Below, one piece after another: positions 46,091-54,982 of a stretch of 64,000 nucleotides of DNA (positions are counted from its first letter, which is position 1; each line of letters begins with the position of its first letter). Both the position numbers and the translations under genes were made by a program. Origin of the DNA: Mangrovimicrobium sp033283385. GTDB lineage: Bacteria; Pseudomonadota; Gammaproteobacteria; Pseudomonadales; Halieaceae. The notes beneath the pieces are model-generated. The model saw nothing but the letters and a program-made list of their open reading frames with translations, was not told the DNA's origin and ran no database searches. The DNA is taken from positions 1,488,001-1,552,000 of the forward strand of contig JAWMQQ010000001.1 in the NCBI GenBank assembly GCA_033283385.1, read 5' to 3'.

Positions 46091-48088
46091 ATGCCGATAC
46101 CGAGACTTCGCCCGCCGATTCGCGCCCTTTTGCTCCTCGTCGCCTGTACCGTCTCCGCCTGCGGCGGCGGTGGCGGCAATAACAACAACGCGGGCAACAT
46201 GTCGCCCGAGCCGGAGCCGCCACCCAATACCATGGATATTCCGGTCGCACTGGACGCCGAGCAGGTGCCGGGGGGCAGCGACAGCCCGCTGGCCGCCAGC
46301 GCCGACCTGGTGCTGGACCAGGACAGCGACATCCTCAGCGGCAGCGTTGTCGTCTCCGGCGGCACTGCGACCGAGGTCAGCCTGCGCGATGGCTTCGCCA
46401 TGTCCCGCGGGCCGGTGGTGGTCATGCTGGAAGCCGGTAGCGGCGGCGAGTGGAGCATCCCCGGGGACACCGTGCTGGATATGGACCAGTTACGGGCCCT
46501 GGACCAGGGTCGCCTCTACCTCGCGGTCGCCAGCGCAGATAATCCCGACGGCGCCCTGCGCGGCCAGCTGCTGGTGGGCGACGCCAGCGTTGAATTCCTC
46601 GTGCTCTCCGGCCAGCAGGAGGTACCGCCGGTGGCGACCTCCGCCAGCGGCCGGGCTGCGATCACCCTGTATGGCGACCGGGGGATGCTGGCCATCAGCG
46701 TCTACACCATGGGCCTGGCCGACGGCGTGGCCAGTCACATCCACCGCGCACTGGCGGGCACCAACGGCCCCGTGGTCGTGGAACTGGCCCAGGACGTCGA
46801 CGATAGCAATCGCTGGTTCGCCGAGGACGTGGCCGTGACCGCCAGCGACCTGGCCGACCTCGACAACGGCCTGCTGTACGCCAACGTGCACTCGCCCGCC
46901 CACCCGGGGGGCGAGCTGCGCGGCCAGCTTCCGGGCGACCAAGTGGAACTGGTGTTTACCACCCTGTCCGGGGCAGATGTAGTGCCACCGGTCCAGGGCG
47001 ATGCCAGCGGCGTGCTGGCCACTACCATCAACGAAGCGGCGGGAACGCTGTCGCTGCATCTCAATATTGTCGGCCTTGACGACGCCATCCGCGCCAGCCT
47101 GCGCCAGGCGCCGGTCATGCAGAACGGCCCGATCACGCTGGCATTGCAGCAGGATGTCGAGAACCTGGCGCACTGGTTCGCCGTTGACGCGACGCTCAAT
47201 CCCGGCGCCTACGAGGCTCTGGAGAACCAGGGGCTGTATGCACTGGTGGAGTCCGCCGGCAACCCCGATGGCGCCCTGCGCGGGCAACTCGTCCCGCCCG
47301 ACTCGCAGCCGGGGGAGGTCGGCACGTTCGTCGTAACGGGCAGCTCGCCGGGCAATGGCGCCACCGTGGATGCCTTCCCCGCCAGCATCTCCGTGCGCTT
47401 CAACAGCGATCCCCTGAATCCGCGGCCGCTGCAGTTCGAGCTGCAGTCCAGCGGCGGTGACGCGAGCTTCGGCGACGGCAACGAGTCAGTGGTCAGCTTC
47501 GCCGGACTGGCAGCGCAGGCCAGCGAGGTCGTGCTGGACTTCACCGGCGTGCAGGCGGCTGACGACACCTTCCGCCTGCGCATACTTGGGACCGGCGCGA
47601 ACGCGCTGACCGACACCACCGGCCGCGTGCTGGACGGCGACCGCGACGACAATCCCGGCGGTGACGCGCTGCGCAGCTTCGCGGTGGTGACGCCGGGCGA
47701 ACCGGAGCCGGAGCCCGAACCGGAGCCCGAGCCCGAGCCTGAGCCCGAGCCTGAGCCCGAGCCGCAGGCGCCCACGCTGACCCAGATCCAGAACCAGATA
47801 TTCAACAACTCCTGCGCGTTTTCCGGCTGCCACGCGGGGGCCAGCCCGGCGGCCGGCCAGAACCTGTCCACCGGCCAGGCCTGGTCCAACCTGGTCAATG
47901 TCCCCAGCTCGCAGAACCCGGCCTTCACCCGGGTCATTCCCGGCGACGCCGACAACAGCCTGATCATCATGAAGCTGGAAGGTACGGCGCCGTTCGGTTC
48001 GCGCATGCCGCTGGGCGGGGCGCCGCTGGGCAACAGTTCTATCCAGATGGTGCGCGACTGGATCAATGCCGGCGCGCAGGACAACTAG
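46091..48088 (+). CDS. CHRD-repeat lipoprotein with C-terminal haem-binding domain
   Basis: 665 residues from ATG 46091 (AGGAGG upstream). Lipoprotein leader ends VSACGGGG (Cys about 22). Three chordin (CHRD) repeats span about 40-400, each with a NPDGALRGQL-like return. A CopC/Ig-like domain (SSPGNGATVDAFPASISVRF) follows, then a PE repeat linker (PEPEPE..., 47701-47766), then a cytochrome-like end with FNNSCAFSGCHAG, a CX4CH haem site, and RMPLGG as the possible distal Met. CHRD domains carry adhesive/matrix roles. It is coupled two bases before the haem-barrel gene. The long upstream frame is not used. Confidence 0.82.
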   Translation: MPIPRLRPPIRALLLLVACTVSACGGGGGNNNNAGNMSPEPEPPPNTMDIPVALDAEQVPGGSDSPLAASADLVLDQDSDILSGSVVVSGGTATEVSLRDGFAMSRGPVVVMLEAGSGGEWSIPGDTVLDMDQLRALDQGRLYLAVASADNPDGALRGQLLVGDASVEFLVLSGQQEVPPVATSASGRAAITLYGDRGMLAISVYTMGLADGVASHIHRALAGTNGPVVVELAQDVDDSNRWFAEDVAVTASDLADLDNGLLYANVHSPAHPGGELRGQLPGDQVELVFTTLSGADVVPPVQGDASGVLATTINEAAGTLSLHLNIVGLDDAIRASLRQAPVMQNGPITLALQQDVENLAHWFAVDATLNPGAYEALENQGLYALVESAGNPDGALRGQLVPPDSQPGEVGTFVVTGSSPGNGATVDAFPASISVRFNSDPLNPRPLQFELQSSGGDASFGDGNESVVSFAGLAAQASEVVLDFTGVQAADDTFRLRILGTGANALTDTTGRVLDGDRDDNPGGDALRSFAVVTPGEPEPEPEPEPEPEPEPEPEPEPQAPTLTQIQNQIFNNSCAFSGCHAGASPAAGQNLSTGQAWSNLVNVPSSQNPAFTRVIPGDADNSLIIMKLEGTAPFGSRMPLGGAPLGNSSIQMVRDWINAGAQDN

Positions 48089-48090
48089 CG

Positions 48091-49167
48091 GTGGATGGGT
48101 TCACGCGACAGCTGAAGGCCGCTATGGCAGTGCTCGTCCTGCTCGGCCCGATGGCCCAGGCGCGCGCCGAACCGTGGATCTCGGTGCGCTCGGGGCAGCC
48201 CTGCCAGTCCTGCCACAGCAATGGCTCCGGTGGCGGGATGCGCACGGCCTTCGGCAACGCCTACGCGCTGAACATGTTGTCCGCCCGGCCCCTGGTGGAG
48301 TCGGAGAAGGAGCCGGAACTGGCCCTGTTCCAGGGGATACGCTTCGGCGGGAATGCGCGCTACAGCGCGCGCCAGTTCGAGTCCGACGACGTCGACGGCA
48401 ATCTCGAGTTCGCCACGGACAGGGTCAGCCTGTATGGTCTGCTGAGGCTCAACGAGGTAGTGGACCTGTACATCGACGAGCAGGTGGCCCCGGGGGGCTC
48501 GCTCAACCGCGAGGCCTGGGCGCGCCTCACGTGGGGGGACTGGTACCTGAAGGGCGGAAAATTCTTCCTCCCTTACGGCTGGCGCCTTGAAGACGACACC
48601 GCCTATGTGCGCCAGGTGACCGGGATCAATTTCGCCTCGCCCGACAACGGCCTGGAGGTCGGCTACCAGACCGCGCGCCTGCAGGCGCAGCTATCCGTGA
48701 CCAACGGCTCCGGCGGCGGCAGCGAGAACGACGACGGCAAGTTCTTCCTGTTTCGCGGCAACTGGATATTCGGTCCCGGCCAGCTCGGCATCAACGCAGG
48801 ATTCAACGACGGGGACCTCGTCGAGCGCACCCAGCTCGGGGTGACCGCCGGATTCAGTACCGGCCCGGTCGCCTGGCTGGCGGAATACGACCGCCTGCGC
48901 GACTCCCCCGAGGCCGGCGAGGACGAGGACATCGACCTCGCGCTGCTGGAAGCCGACTGGTGGCTGGTCCGCGGGCACAACCTCAAGCTCACGCTGGAGT
49001 GGCATCACCCCGAGACGGGCGAGGACCGGGAGCGCTGCAGCCTGGTATGGGAATACTTCCCCCTGTCGCACACGCAGTTGCGCACTGGCGTGCGTGTGCA
49101 ACGCAGCGACGACCCGCGCTTCCTCGAAGGCGAGGAATACTTCGTGCAGGGGCATTTCTACTTCTAG
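48091..49167 (+). CDS. Outer-membrane beta-barrel with N-terminal c-type haem motif
   Basis: 358 residues from GTG 48091. A signal peptide (AVLVLLGPMAQARA) is followed at once by CQSCHSNG, a CxxCH haem-attachment site (about 38-42). The remainder is barrel-like with alternating strands, acidic turns and a C-terminal GHFYF ending. Such haem-tagged barrels occur in outer-membrane electron-transfer systems of other bacteria, but this one is not recognisable MtrB or PioB. Operon partner of the CHRD-haem lipoprotein. Electron transfer across the outer membrane is inferred. Confidence 0.8.
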   Translation: MDGFTRQLKAAMAVLVLLGPMAQARAEPWISVRSGQPCQSCHSNGSGGGMRTAFGNAYALNMLSARPLVESEKEPELALFQGIRFGGNARYSARQFESDDVDGNLEFATDRVSLYGLLRLNEVVDLYIDEQVAPGGSLNREAWARLTWGDWYLKGGKFFLPYGWRLEDDTAYVRQVTGINFASPDNGLEVGYQTARLQAQLSVTNGSGGGSENDDGKFFLFRGNWIFGPGQLGINAGFNDGDLVERTQLGVTAGFSTGPVAWLAEYDRLRDSPEAGEDEDIDLALLEADWWLVRGHNLKLTLEWHHPETGEDRERCSLVWEYFPLSHTQLRTGVRVQRSDDPRFLEGEEYFVQGHFYF

Positions 49168-49177
49168 CCGCCCCAGG

Positions 49178-49223
49178 AAAAGGGGACGGAAGGATTAAAA
49201 AATAATCCCCCCGTCCCCTTTTT
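49178..49223. terminator. Long stem-loop terminator after the haem-barrel operon
   Basis: GGGGACGG (49182-49189) pairs with CCGTCCCC (49211-49218), with an inner GGATTA/TAATCC stem, flanked by AAAA on the left and TTTTT on the right, so it can work in both directions. Confidence 0.87.
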
Positions 49224-49319
49224 GGTCCCCTTTTTGTGCAGGTGCGGTGGCGCGGGCTTTGGCAGCGGTGCGACAGTTGCGCAATAATCGATGCAGGTTT
49301 CTCGGGTACCGGACTTCCC

Positions 49320-50714
49320 ATGTTGTTCCACGCCACCCTCGGCAACAAGCGCTTTCGCTTCGATGACCTGCGTGACCTGCTCGCACAGGCCTCGCCCGCG
49401 CGGTCCGGGGACTACCTCGCGGGGATCGCAGCCCCGAATAACGAACAGCGGGTGGCGGCGCAGTGGGCGCTGGCGGACCTGCCGCTCGCGCACTTCCTGC
49501 AGGAGTGCGTCGTTCCCTACGAGGACGACGAGATCACCCGGCTGATCATCGATTCGCACGACGCCGGCGCCTTCGCGCCCGTTGCCCACCTCACTGTGGG
49601 GGAGTTTCGTGAGTGGCTGCTGGCGCTGGAAGATGGCGAACAGCTGGCGGCGTTGCGCGCCGGCCTGACCCCGGAAATGGTCGCGGCGGTGAGCAAGCTG
49701 ATGCGTGTGCAGGACCTCGTCAGCGTTGCGCGTAAATGCCGCGTACGCACGGCATTTCGCAACTCGCTGGGCTTGCCGGGGCGCTTTTCCACGCGCCTGC
49801 AGCCCAATCATCCCACCGACGACTTCGCCGGTATCGCCGCAAGCATTGTCGACGGATTGCTCTACGGTAGCGGTGACGCGGTGATCGGCGTGAACCCCGC
49901 CTCGGACAACGTACAGGCGGTCGTCGGCTTGAACCACCTGCTGGACGACATCATCCAGCGCTTTGCCATCCCCACCCAGTCCTGTGTGCTCACGCACGTC
50001 AGTACCACCCTCGAGGCGATCGAGCGGGGTGCGCCGGTAGACCTGGCATTCCAGTCCATCGCCGGCACCCAGGCGGCAAACAGCGGCTTCGGTATCGACC
50101 TCGCGCTGCTGGCGCAGGCGCAGGCGGCGACCCTGGCGCTGGGCCGCGGCAGCCGCGGCGACAACGTCATGTACTTCGAGACGGGGCAGGGCAGCGCGCT
50201 CTCCGCCAACGCCCATCACGGCGTGGACCAGCAGACCCTGGAGGCGCGCGCCTACGGTGTGGCCCGCGCTTTCTCGCCGCTGCTGGTCAACAGCGTGGTC
50301 GGCTTCATCGGCCCGGAATACCTCTACGACGGCAAGCAGATCATCCGCGCCGCGCTGGAGGACCACTTCTGCGGCAAGCTGCTGGGCCTGCCGATGGGCT
50401 GCGATATCTGCTATACCAACCACGCCGAGGCGGACCAGGATGACATGGACGTGCTGCTGACCCAGTTCGCCGTCGCCGGTGGCACCTTCATCATGGGCGT
50501 TCCCGGCGCCGACGACATCATGCTCAACTACCAGTCCACATCCTTCCACGACGCGCTATACCTGCGTGAAGTGCTGGGCCTGCGGCCGGCACCGGAGTTC
50601 GAGCACTGGCTGCAGGAGCAGGGCATTTTCGATACGGGTGGACGACTGGTCACCGGCGAGCGCCCGCCGCCGGCGCTGGCCGCGGCGCTGCAGTTGCCGG
50701 AGGCGACAGGGTGA
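49320..50714 (+). CDS. eutB: Ethanolamine ammonia-lyase, large subunit
   Basis: 464 residues from ATG 49320. With EutC and adenosylcobalamin it cleaves ethanolamine to acetaldehyde and ammonia. The protein covers the whole TIM-barrel family: VGVNPASDNVQAV, TQSCVLTHVSTTLEAI, GQGSALSANAHHGVDQQT, and GLPMGCDICYTNHAEADQDDMD. No microcompartment or eut shell genes flank it, so it is the stand-alone form of a soil or marine heterotroph. It overlaps eutC by GTGA. Confidence 0.95.
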   Translation: MLFHATLGNKRFRFDDLRDLLAQASPARSGDYLAGIAAPNNEQRVAAQWALADLPLAHFLQECVVPYEDDEITRLIIDSHDAGAFAPVAHLTVGEFREWLLALEDGEQLAALRAGLTPEMVAAVSKLMRVQDLVSVARKCRVRTAFRNSLGLPGRFSTRLQPNHPTDDFAGIAASIVDGLLYGSGDAVIGVNPASDNVQAVVGLNHLLDDIIQRFAIPTQSCVLTHVSTTLEAIERGAPVDLAFQSIAGTQAANSGFGIDLALLAQAQAATLALGRGSRGDNVMYFETGQGSALSANAHHGVDQQTLEARAYGVARAFSPLLVNSVVGFIGPEYLYDGKQIIRAALEDHFCGKLLGLPMGCDICYTNHAEADQDDMDVLLTQFAVAGGTFIMGVPGADDIMLNYQSTSFHDALYLREVLGLRPAPEFEHWLQEQGIFDTGGRLVTGERPPPALAAALQLPEATG

Positions 50715-51496
50715 GCGCACTGACCCGCAACGACTGGCGCAGCCTGCGGCAGTACACCGCGGCGCGCATCGGCAGCGGGCGGGCGGGCAGCGCGCTGCCG
50801 ACCGCCGCCAACCTGCAATTCCAGCTGGATCACGCCCGCGCCCGGGACGCCGTGCTGCAGGCGCTGGACGTGGCGTCGCTGTGCGAGGCGCTGTCACCGC
50901 TGGGCCTGCCTGTCGCCTGTGCGCGCAGCCGGGCGACGGATCGCGGCGTCTACCTGCAGCGGCCGGACCTCGGTCGGCAACTGGACCCGGCGGACCGCGA
51001 ACGGCTGGCGGGTGAGCGTGGCGCGGCGGATATCGGCATCGTGATTGCCGATGGGCTCTCCTCGCTGGCGGTGCAGGCCCATGCGGCGAAGCTGTTGCAT
51101 GAGATGCTGCCCCTGCTGCGTGACGCCGGCTTCAGCCTGGCGCCGCTGGTCGTGGCGCAACAGGGCAGGGTGGCACTGGGCGACGAGGTCGGTGCGGCGC
51201 TGGGGGCGAAGCTGGTGCTGGTCCTGATCGGCGAGCGCCCCGGGCTTTCCTCGCCGGACAGCCTGGGCGTATACCTGACTTTCGCGCCGCAGCCGGGACG
51301 GCTGGACTCCGAGCGCAATTGCATCTCCAACATCCGGCCGCCGGCCGGGCTGGATTACGCCAGCGCCGCGCAGACCTGCCTGTACCTGTGCCGCAATGCA
51401 CTGCAGCGCGGCCTGAGCGGCGTGAAGCTCAAGGACGACACGCAGACGCTGGAGCACAGAAGTGGTGGGGAGATTCCCTTCCTGAAAGCCCGGTAG
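50711..51496 (+). CDS. eutC: Ethanolamine ammonia-lyase, small subunit
   Basis: 261 residues from GTG 50711, coupled to eutB. ADIGIVIADGLSSLAVQAHA and VGAALGAKLVLVLIGERPGLSSPDSLGVYLTF are typical EutC cobalamin-binding segments, and the C-terminus ends with the SGVKLKDDTQTLE motif. It forms the catalytic dodecamer with EutB. The cobalamin must come from elsewhere. Confidence 0.95.
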   Translation: MSALTRNDWRSLRQYTAARIGSGRAGSALPTAANLQFQLDHARARDAVLQALDVASLCEALSPLGLPVACARSRATDRGVYLQRPDLGRQLDPADRERLAGERGAADIGIVIADGLSSLAVQAHAAKLLHEMLPLLRDAGFSLAPLVVAQQGRVALGDEVGAALGAKLVLVLIGERPGLSSPDSLGVYLTFAPQPGRLDSERNCISNIRPPAGLDYASAAQTCLYLCRNALQRGLSGVKLKDDTQTLEHRSGGEIPFLKAR

Positions 51497-51699
51497 TTGC
51501 CAGTCCATTGATTTCCGGCTGATTTTGATAAGTGGCCAGCCGTACGCAACTGGTCGAATATTACCAATTACAAGAGCTTACTTTGCACTTCCATCGGCAA
51601 TTAGCTGTGCTATCGTTAGGGCCTGAACCGGCCAGATCCCATGCCTGGCTTGTGGGGAATTGACATAAGACACGCCGTGCAGGTCGTGACGGAGTATTT

Positions 51700-51939
51700 G
51701 TGGCAGACAATCAAAGTATCCAGTCGATCCAGCAACGGATCAGCGCCATCCTCGATTACAGCAACGGCGGAAGCGAGCGCAGTTTCGCAGCGCCGCTCAC
51801 CCAGCAGCAGGTGGAAGAGGTGGAAGAGCTGGAGTACATGCTGGCCCGGGCAGAGGCCGAACTGCGGGTTGCCCAGACCCGGGTCGACGCGCTGCGGCGG
51901 GAACTGAATAACAAGAGGGGCCCCGGCGACAATCAATAG
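51700..51939 (+). CDS. Small coiled-coil protein of unknown function
   Basis: 79 residues from GTG 51700, with GGAG six bases upstream. An N-terminal polar region precedes a coiled coil (QQVEEVEELEYMLARAEAELRVAQTRVDALRREL). It is acidic-basic amphipathic and probably dimerises. No family recognised. Confidence 0.55.
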   Translation: MADNQSIQSIQQRISAILDYSNGGSERSFAAPLTQQQVEEVEELEYMLARAEAELRVAQTRVDALRRELNNKRGPGDNQ

Positions 51940-51950
51940 CCGGTAAAACC

Positions 51951-52592
51951 TCAGGCCGGAACGTAATCCGGCTGCTGTTCCGGCGCCGCACGTTGGAAGG
52001 CGTCCTGCGACTTGCAGTGCTCAACGACCCTGACGATGTTGGGGAATGACTCCAGCCCGACCCCGAACCGCCGCGCATTGTAGGCCTGCGGCACCAGGCA
52101 GATATCCGCCATCGTCGGCGATTCCCCGAAGCAGAACGGGCTGGCGGTTTCCGCCAGGACCTGTTCGATGGCGCCAAAGCCCCGGTACATCCAGGTGACG
52201 AACCAGTCCAGTACCTCCGCCTCGCTGGCACCGAAGTGTTCCCGCAGGTAGTTCGGCACCGCCATATTGCACAGCGGGTGGATGTCGCAGGCGATGCTGT
52301 TCACCACCGAGCGCACCCGCGCCCGTTCAACCGGGTCGGCCGGCAGTAGCGGCGGTTCGGGATAGCTTTCTTCCAGCCACTCCAGCAGCGCGACCGATTG
52401 CCCCAGCACACGCCCGCCGGGCAGTTCCATCGCCGGTACCAGCCCCTGTGGATTCCGGGCCATGTAGGTCGGGCTTTTCTGCTCGCCATCGAGCAGGTTC
52501 ACCGGGATGTACTCGGGGGTTACGCCTTTGATGTTCAGCGCGATACGCACCCGGAAAGCGGCCGAGGATCGATAGTAGGCAAATAATTTCAT
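51951..52592 (-). CDS. maiA: Glutathione S-transferase of maleylacetoacetate isomerase type
   Basis: 213 residues from ATG 52592. LFAYYRSSAAFRVRIALNIKG carries the SSxxxRVRIAL signature of zeta-class GSTs, and NPQGLVPAMEL and SVALLEWLEESYPEP follow. The C-terminal region ends PTMADICLVPQAYNARRFGV. By family it isomerises maleylacetoacetate in aromatic amino acid breakdown, but no other homogentisate genes are here, so the assignment is by similarity only. It overlaps the GGDEF gene by ATGA, which is unusual. Confidence 0.85.
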   Translation of the reverse strand: MKLFAYYRSSAAFRVRIALNIKGVTPEYIPVNLLDGEQKSPTYMARNPQGLVPAMELPGGRVLGQSVALLEWLEESYPEPPLLPADPVERARVRSVVNSIACDIHPLCNMAVPNYLREHFGASEAEVLDWFVTWMYRGFGAIEQVLAETASPFCFGESPTMADICLVPQAYNARRFGVGLESFPNIVRVVEHCKSQDAFQRAAPEQQPDYVPA

Positions 52593-54805
52593 AGGGCCAC
52601 TCCGGATTCTGGTCGCGGGTTCGCCGGCTGCACCCGCGGATCGGGCTGCCAGACGATATCGGATGCCGACGCCAGCGAGGTCGCCAGTTCCAGGTCGCCG
52701 TCCCGCGCCCACTGTTCCAGCGTACCACCGGTGGTAAACCGCGGGATATCCGTCGCCTCTCCGTTGAACGCCTCCAGGCCGATCCAGGTATCCCGGCCCG
52801 AGTACTTGGCGGCGTACAGGCACAGGTCACCGAGGTGGACCAGTGTCTTCCAGTCCGGTTGTTGCAGCGTTTCGGGCACCAGCGGGTAGCAGACATACCC
52901 CACCGAGCAGGTGACGCCGAGCCGATCCTGCTCGTTGATGGAAAACAGCTGGTTGCGCACGGTTTCCATCAGGCGCTCCGCCAGTTGCCGCGCCCCCAGC
53001 CGGTCGGTGAAGCGGGCCACGGCCATGAACTCCTCGCCGCCCCAGCGGACGAGGTAGTCGGAGGTGCGGAACACCGCCTCCAGCCGCCGGCGAAACTGTC
53101 GCAGGACATCGTCGCCGACACTGTGTCCGTGGCAGTCGTTGATCCGCTTGAAGTGATCGATGTCGACCAGGAAGATCACCAGGTCAGCCCGCTCAGGGCG
53201 CGCCGACTTGCCCGACAGCCAGCCCGCCTGCTGGCGCAGGCAGTGCTCCAGCTCGCCGTCGATCAGGCTCTCCAGGAAATGCCGGTTGCGCAGGCCGGTA
53301 AGCTTGTCGGTAAGGCTGATATGCTCCATCCGCTGGTAGGCCTGTTCCAGCTCGCGGTTCTTGTCCGAGAGTTCCGCGGTGGCCAGCGAAACTTCCGCAC
53401 GCAGCTCCCGGTTGTGGCGTCGCTGCGTGTAGCGCGCGACCACCAGGGCCAGCACGATCAGCGCGCCCACCCCGCCCAGCATCGACAGGCGCTGCCGCAG
53501 GCGCTGCCTGTCCAGCCTGGCCGCCTGCAGCTTCTGCGCGTTTTCCAGCTGCTCGATCTGGTAGCCGCGGCGAATGAACTCACCCTGGGCCTGCACGTTG
53601 GCCATCGCGGCAATGCGGCTCTCGCCCAGCAGCTTGGTTTCGATCGCCTGGTGCTGCTCCAGCGCCTTGTAGGCTTGTTCCCAGTCGCCCATCTGCCGGT
53701 AGGCGCGCGCCCTGAGCTCCTCGAAGCGGGCCTCGTTCTGTCGCTCGCCGGTGTTGCGCGCAACCTCGGCACCGGCGTCGATATGCTGCAGCGCGAGTTC
53801 GGGATCGCCTTTGCGCAGGGCGACTTCCGCGGCGATCTGCTCGGTGTCTACCAGCAGGCTGTTGAAATTGCCGGCCCTGGCGCGCTCGATGATACCCTGG
53901 GTGATTGCAGTGGCCTTGTCGAGGTCGCCGCTGTCCATCGCCACTTCCGCCAGCAGGCTGCGTGACCAGTCTGCATCTCGCGGCGCCGGAATCGATTCGA
54001 ACAGGCGCAGCGCTTCGTTCAGGTGCTCCAGCGCCTTGTCGCGCTGGCCGAGCTCGTTGTAGACCAGTCCCAGCTTGTTGTGGCTGTAGGCGATATTGGA
54101 TTTGTTGCCCGACCTGATATCCATCTGCAGGACATCCCTGAAATAGCCCAGCGCCTTTTCGTAATCGCCGAGTACGACATACAGGTGCCCGAGGTTGTAG
54201 ATGTCGCTGGCCGCGCCCTCATCGTCGCCGATCTCGTGGTGAATCTGCAGCGCCTGCAGGTGGGCGTTGAGGGAAGGCTCGTACTGGCCGACCTTTTCCA
54301 TGATCGTGCCCAGGCTCTGGTAGGTGTCGCCGATGGCCTTCCTGTCCTGCAGTTCCAGGTAGATTTCCATTGCGCGGTAGACTTCGTCCAGCGCCTGCTG
54401 GTAGCGCGACTGGAACCGGTAGACCTGCCCAAGGTGGGAGTAGGCGTCGGCGAGCTCCTTGCGCGGGCCGGTCTTCTCCAGGATGGCGATGGCCGGTTGC
54501 AGTTCGGCCAGGGCGGTGGGGTAGTCGTTCTGCTCCAGCGCGTTGAGCGCCATCTGGTAGTGGGCCCTGGCCTCGTCGAGCTGGTCGTGCCGCTGTTGCG
54601 CATCGAGCATGAATTTCCCGGCCAGCCGCTCGGCCAACGCCAACTCGCCGCTGCTGCGGGCGCTTTCCATCTTTGCGACCAGCGGTGGGGTGTCGGTTTC
54701 GGCGGCAGTTTCGGCGGCGAGGTTACCACTCCAGCTGCAAGCCAGGTAAAACAGGACGGTGCCAAACCATCGCAGGAAACTGTGCTGAGTGCCGCTGTGG
54801 TTCAT
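52589..54805 (-). CDS. TPR-containing diguanylate cyclase
   Basis: 738 residues. A signal peptide (FGTVLFYLACSWSGNLAA) leads a periplasmic TPR array (about 45-400; repeated AYSHLGQVYRFQSRYQQAL-like units), a membrane helix (LSMLGGVGALIVLALVVARY, about 443-462), a short coiled coil and the GGDEF domain: RWGGEEFMAVAR active site, with DKLTGLRNRHFLE before it. It should make cyclic-di-GMP in response to an extracytoplasmic or protein cue. It is coupled to the GST gene. Confidence 0.92.
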   Translation of the reverse strand: MNHSGTQHSFLRWFGTVLFYLACSWSGNLAAETAAETDTPPLVAKMESARSSGELALAERLAGKFMLDAQQRHDQLDEARAHYQMALNALEQNDYPTALAELQPAIAILEKTGPRKELADAYSHLGQVYRFQSRYQQALDEVYRAMEIYLELQDRKAIGDTYQSLGTIMEKVGQYEPSLNAHLQALQIHHEIGDDEGAASDIYNLGHLYVVLGDYEKALGYFRDVLQMDIRSGNKSNIAYSHNKLGLVYNELGQRDKALEHLNEALRLFESIPAPRDADWSRSLLAEVAMDSGDLDKATAITQGIIERARAGNFNSLLVDTEQIAAEVALRKGDPELALQHIDAGAEVARNTGERQNEARFEELRARAYRQMGDWEQAYKALEQHQAIETKLLGESRIAAMANVQAQGEFIRRGYQIEQLENAQKLQAARLDRQRLRQRLSMLGGVGALIVLALVVARYTQRRHNRELRAEVSLATAELSDKNRELEQAYQRMEHISLTDKLTGLRNRHFLESLIDGELEHCLRQQAGWLSGKSARPERADLVIFLVDIDHFKRINDCHGHSVGDDVLRQFRRRLEAVFRTSDYLVRWGGEEFMAVARFTDRLGARQLAERLMETVRNQLFSINEQDRLGVTCSVGYVCYPLVPETLQQPDWKTLVHLGDLCLYAAKYSGRDTWIGLEAFNGEATDIPRFTTGGTLEQWARDGDLELATSLASASDIVWQPDPRVQPANPRPESGVAL

Positions 54806-54913
54806 ACCACCTGGGTCGAGGGGGGGGGGCGTTGATTGAAGTTAGCACTGAAACCTTCTACGAATCAATGCGTTAGTGTACATTCGATCACAACTGGATA
54901 GCGGGGTTTACGG

Positions 54914-54949
54914 GCCGGCGGTGCTTTGGAACAATACGCCGGCTTTTTT
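54914..54949 (+). terminator. Terminator-like hairpin in the purU leader
   Basis: GCCGGCG (54914-54920) and CGCCGGC (54937-54943) pair around a 16-base loop, then TTTTTT. It ends 33 bp before purU ATG 54983 and so could end a leader RNA before the gene. Confidence 0.6.
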
Positions 54950-54982
54950 ACTGCCACTTCGGCTTGAACGGAAACCAGCCCC

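Noticed and set aside
47701..47766. Microsatellite-like GAGCCC/GAACCG repeat
   Set aside because: It codes for the Pro-Glu linker of the lipoprotein and is in frame.
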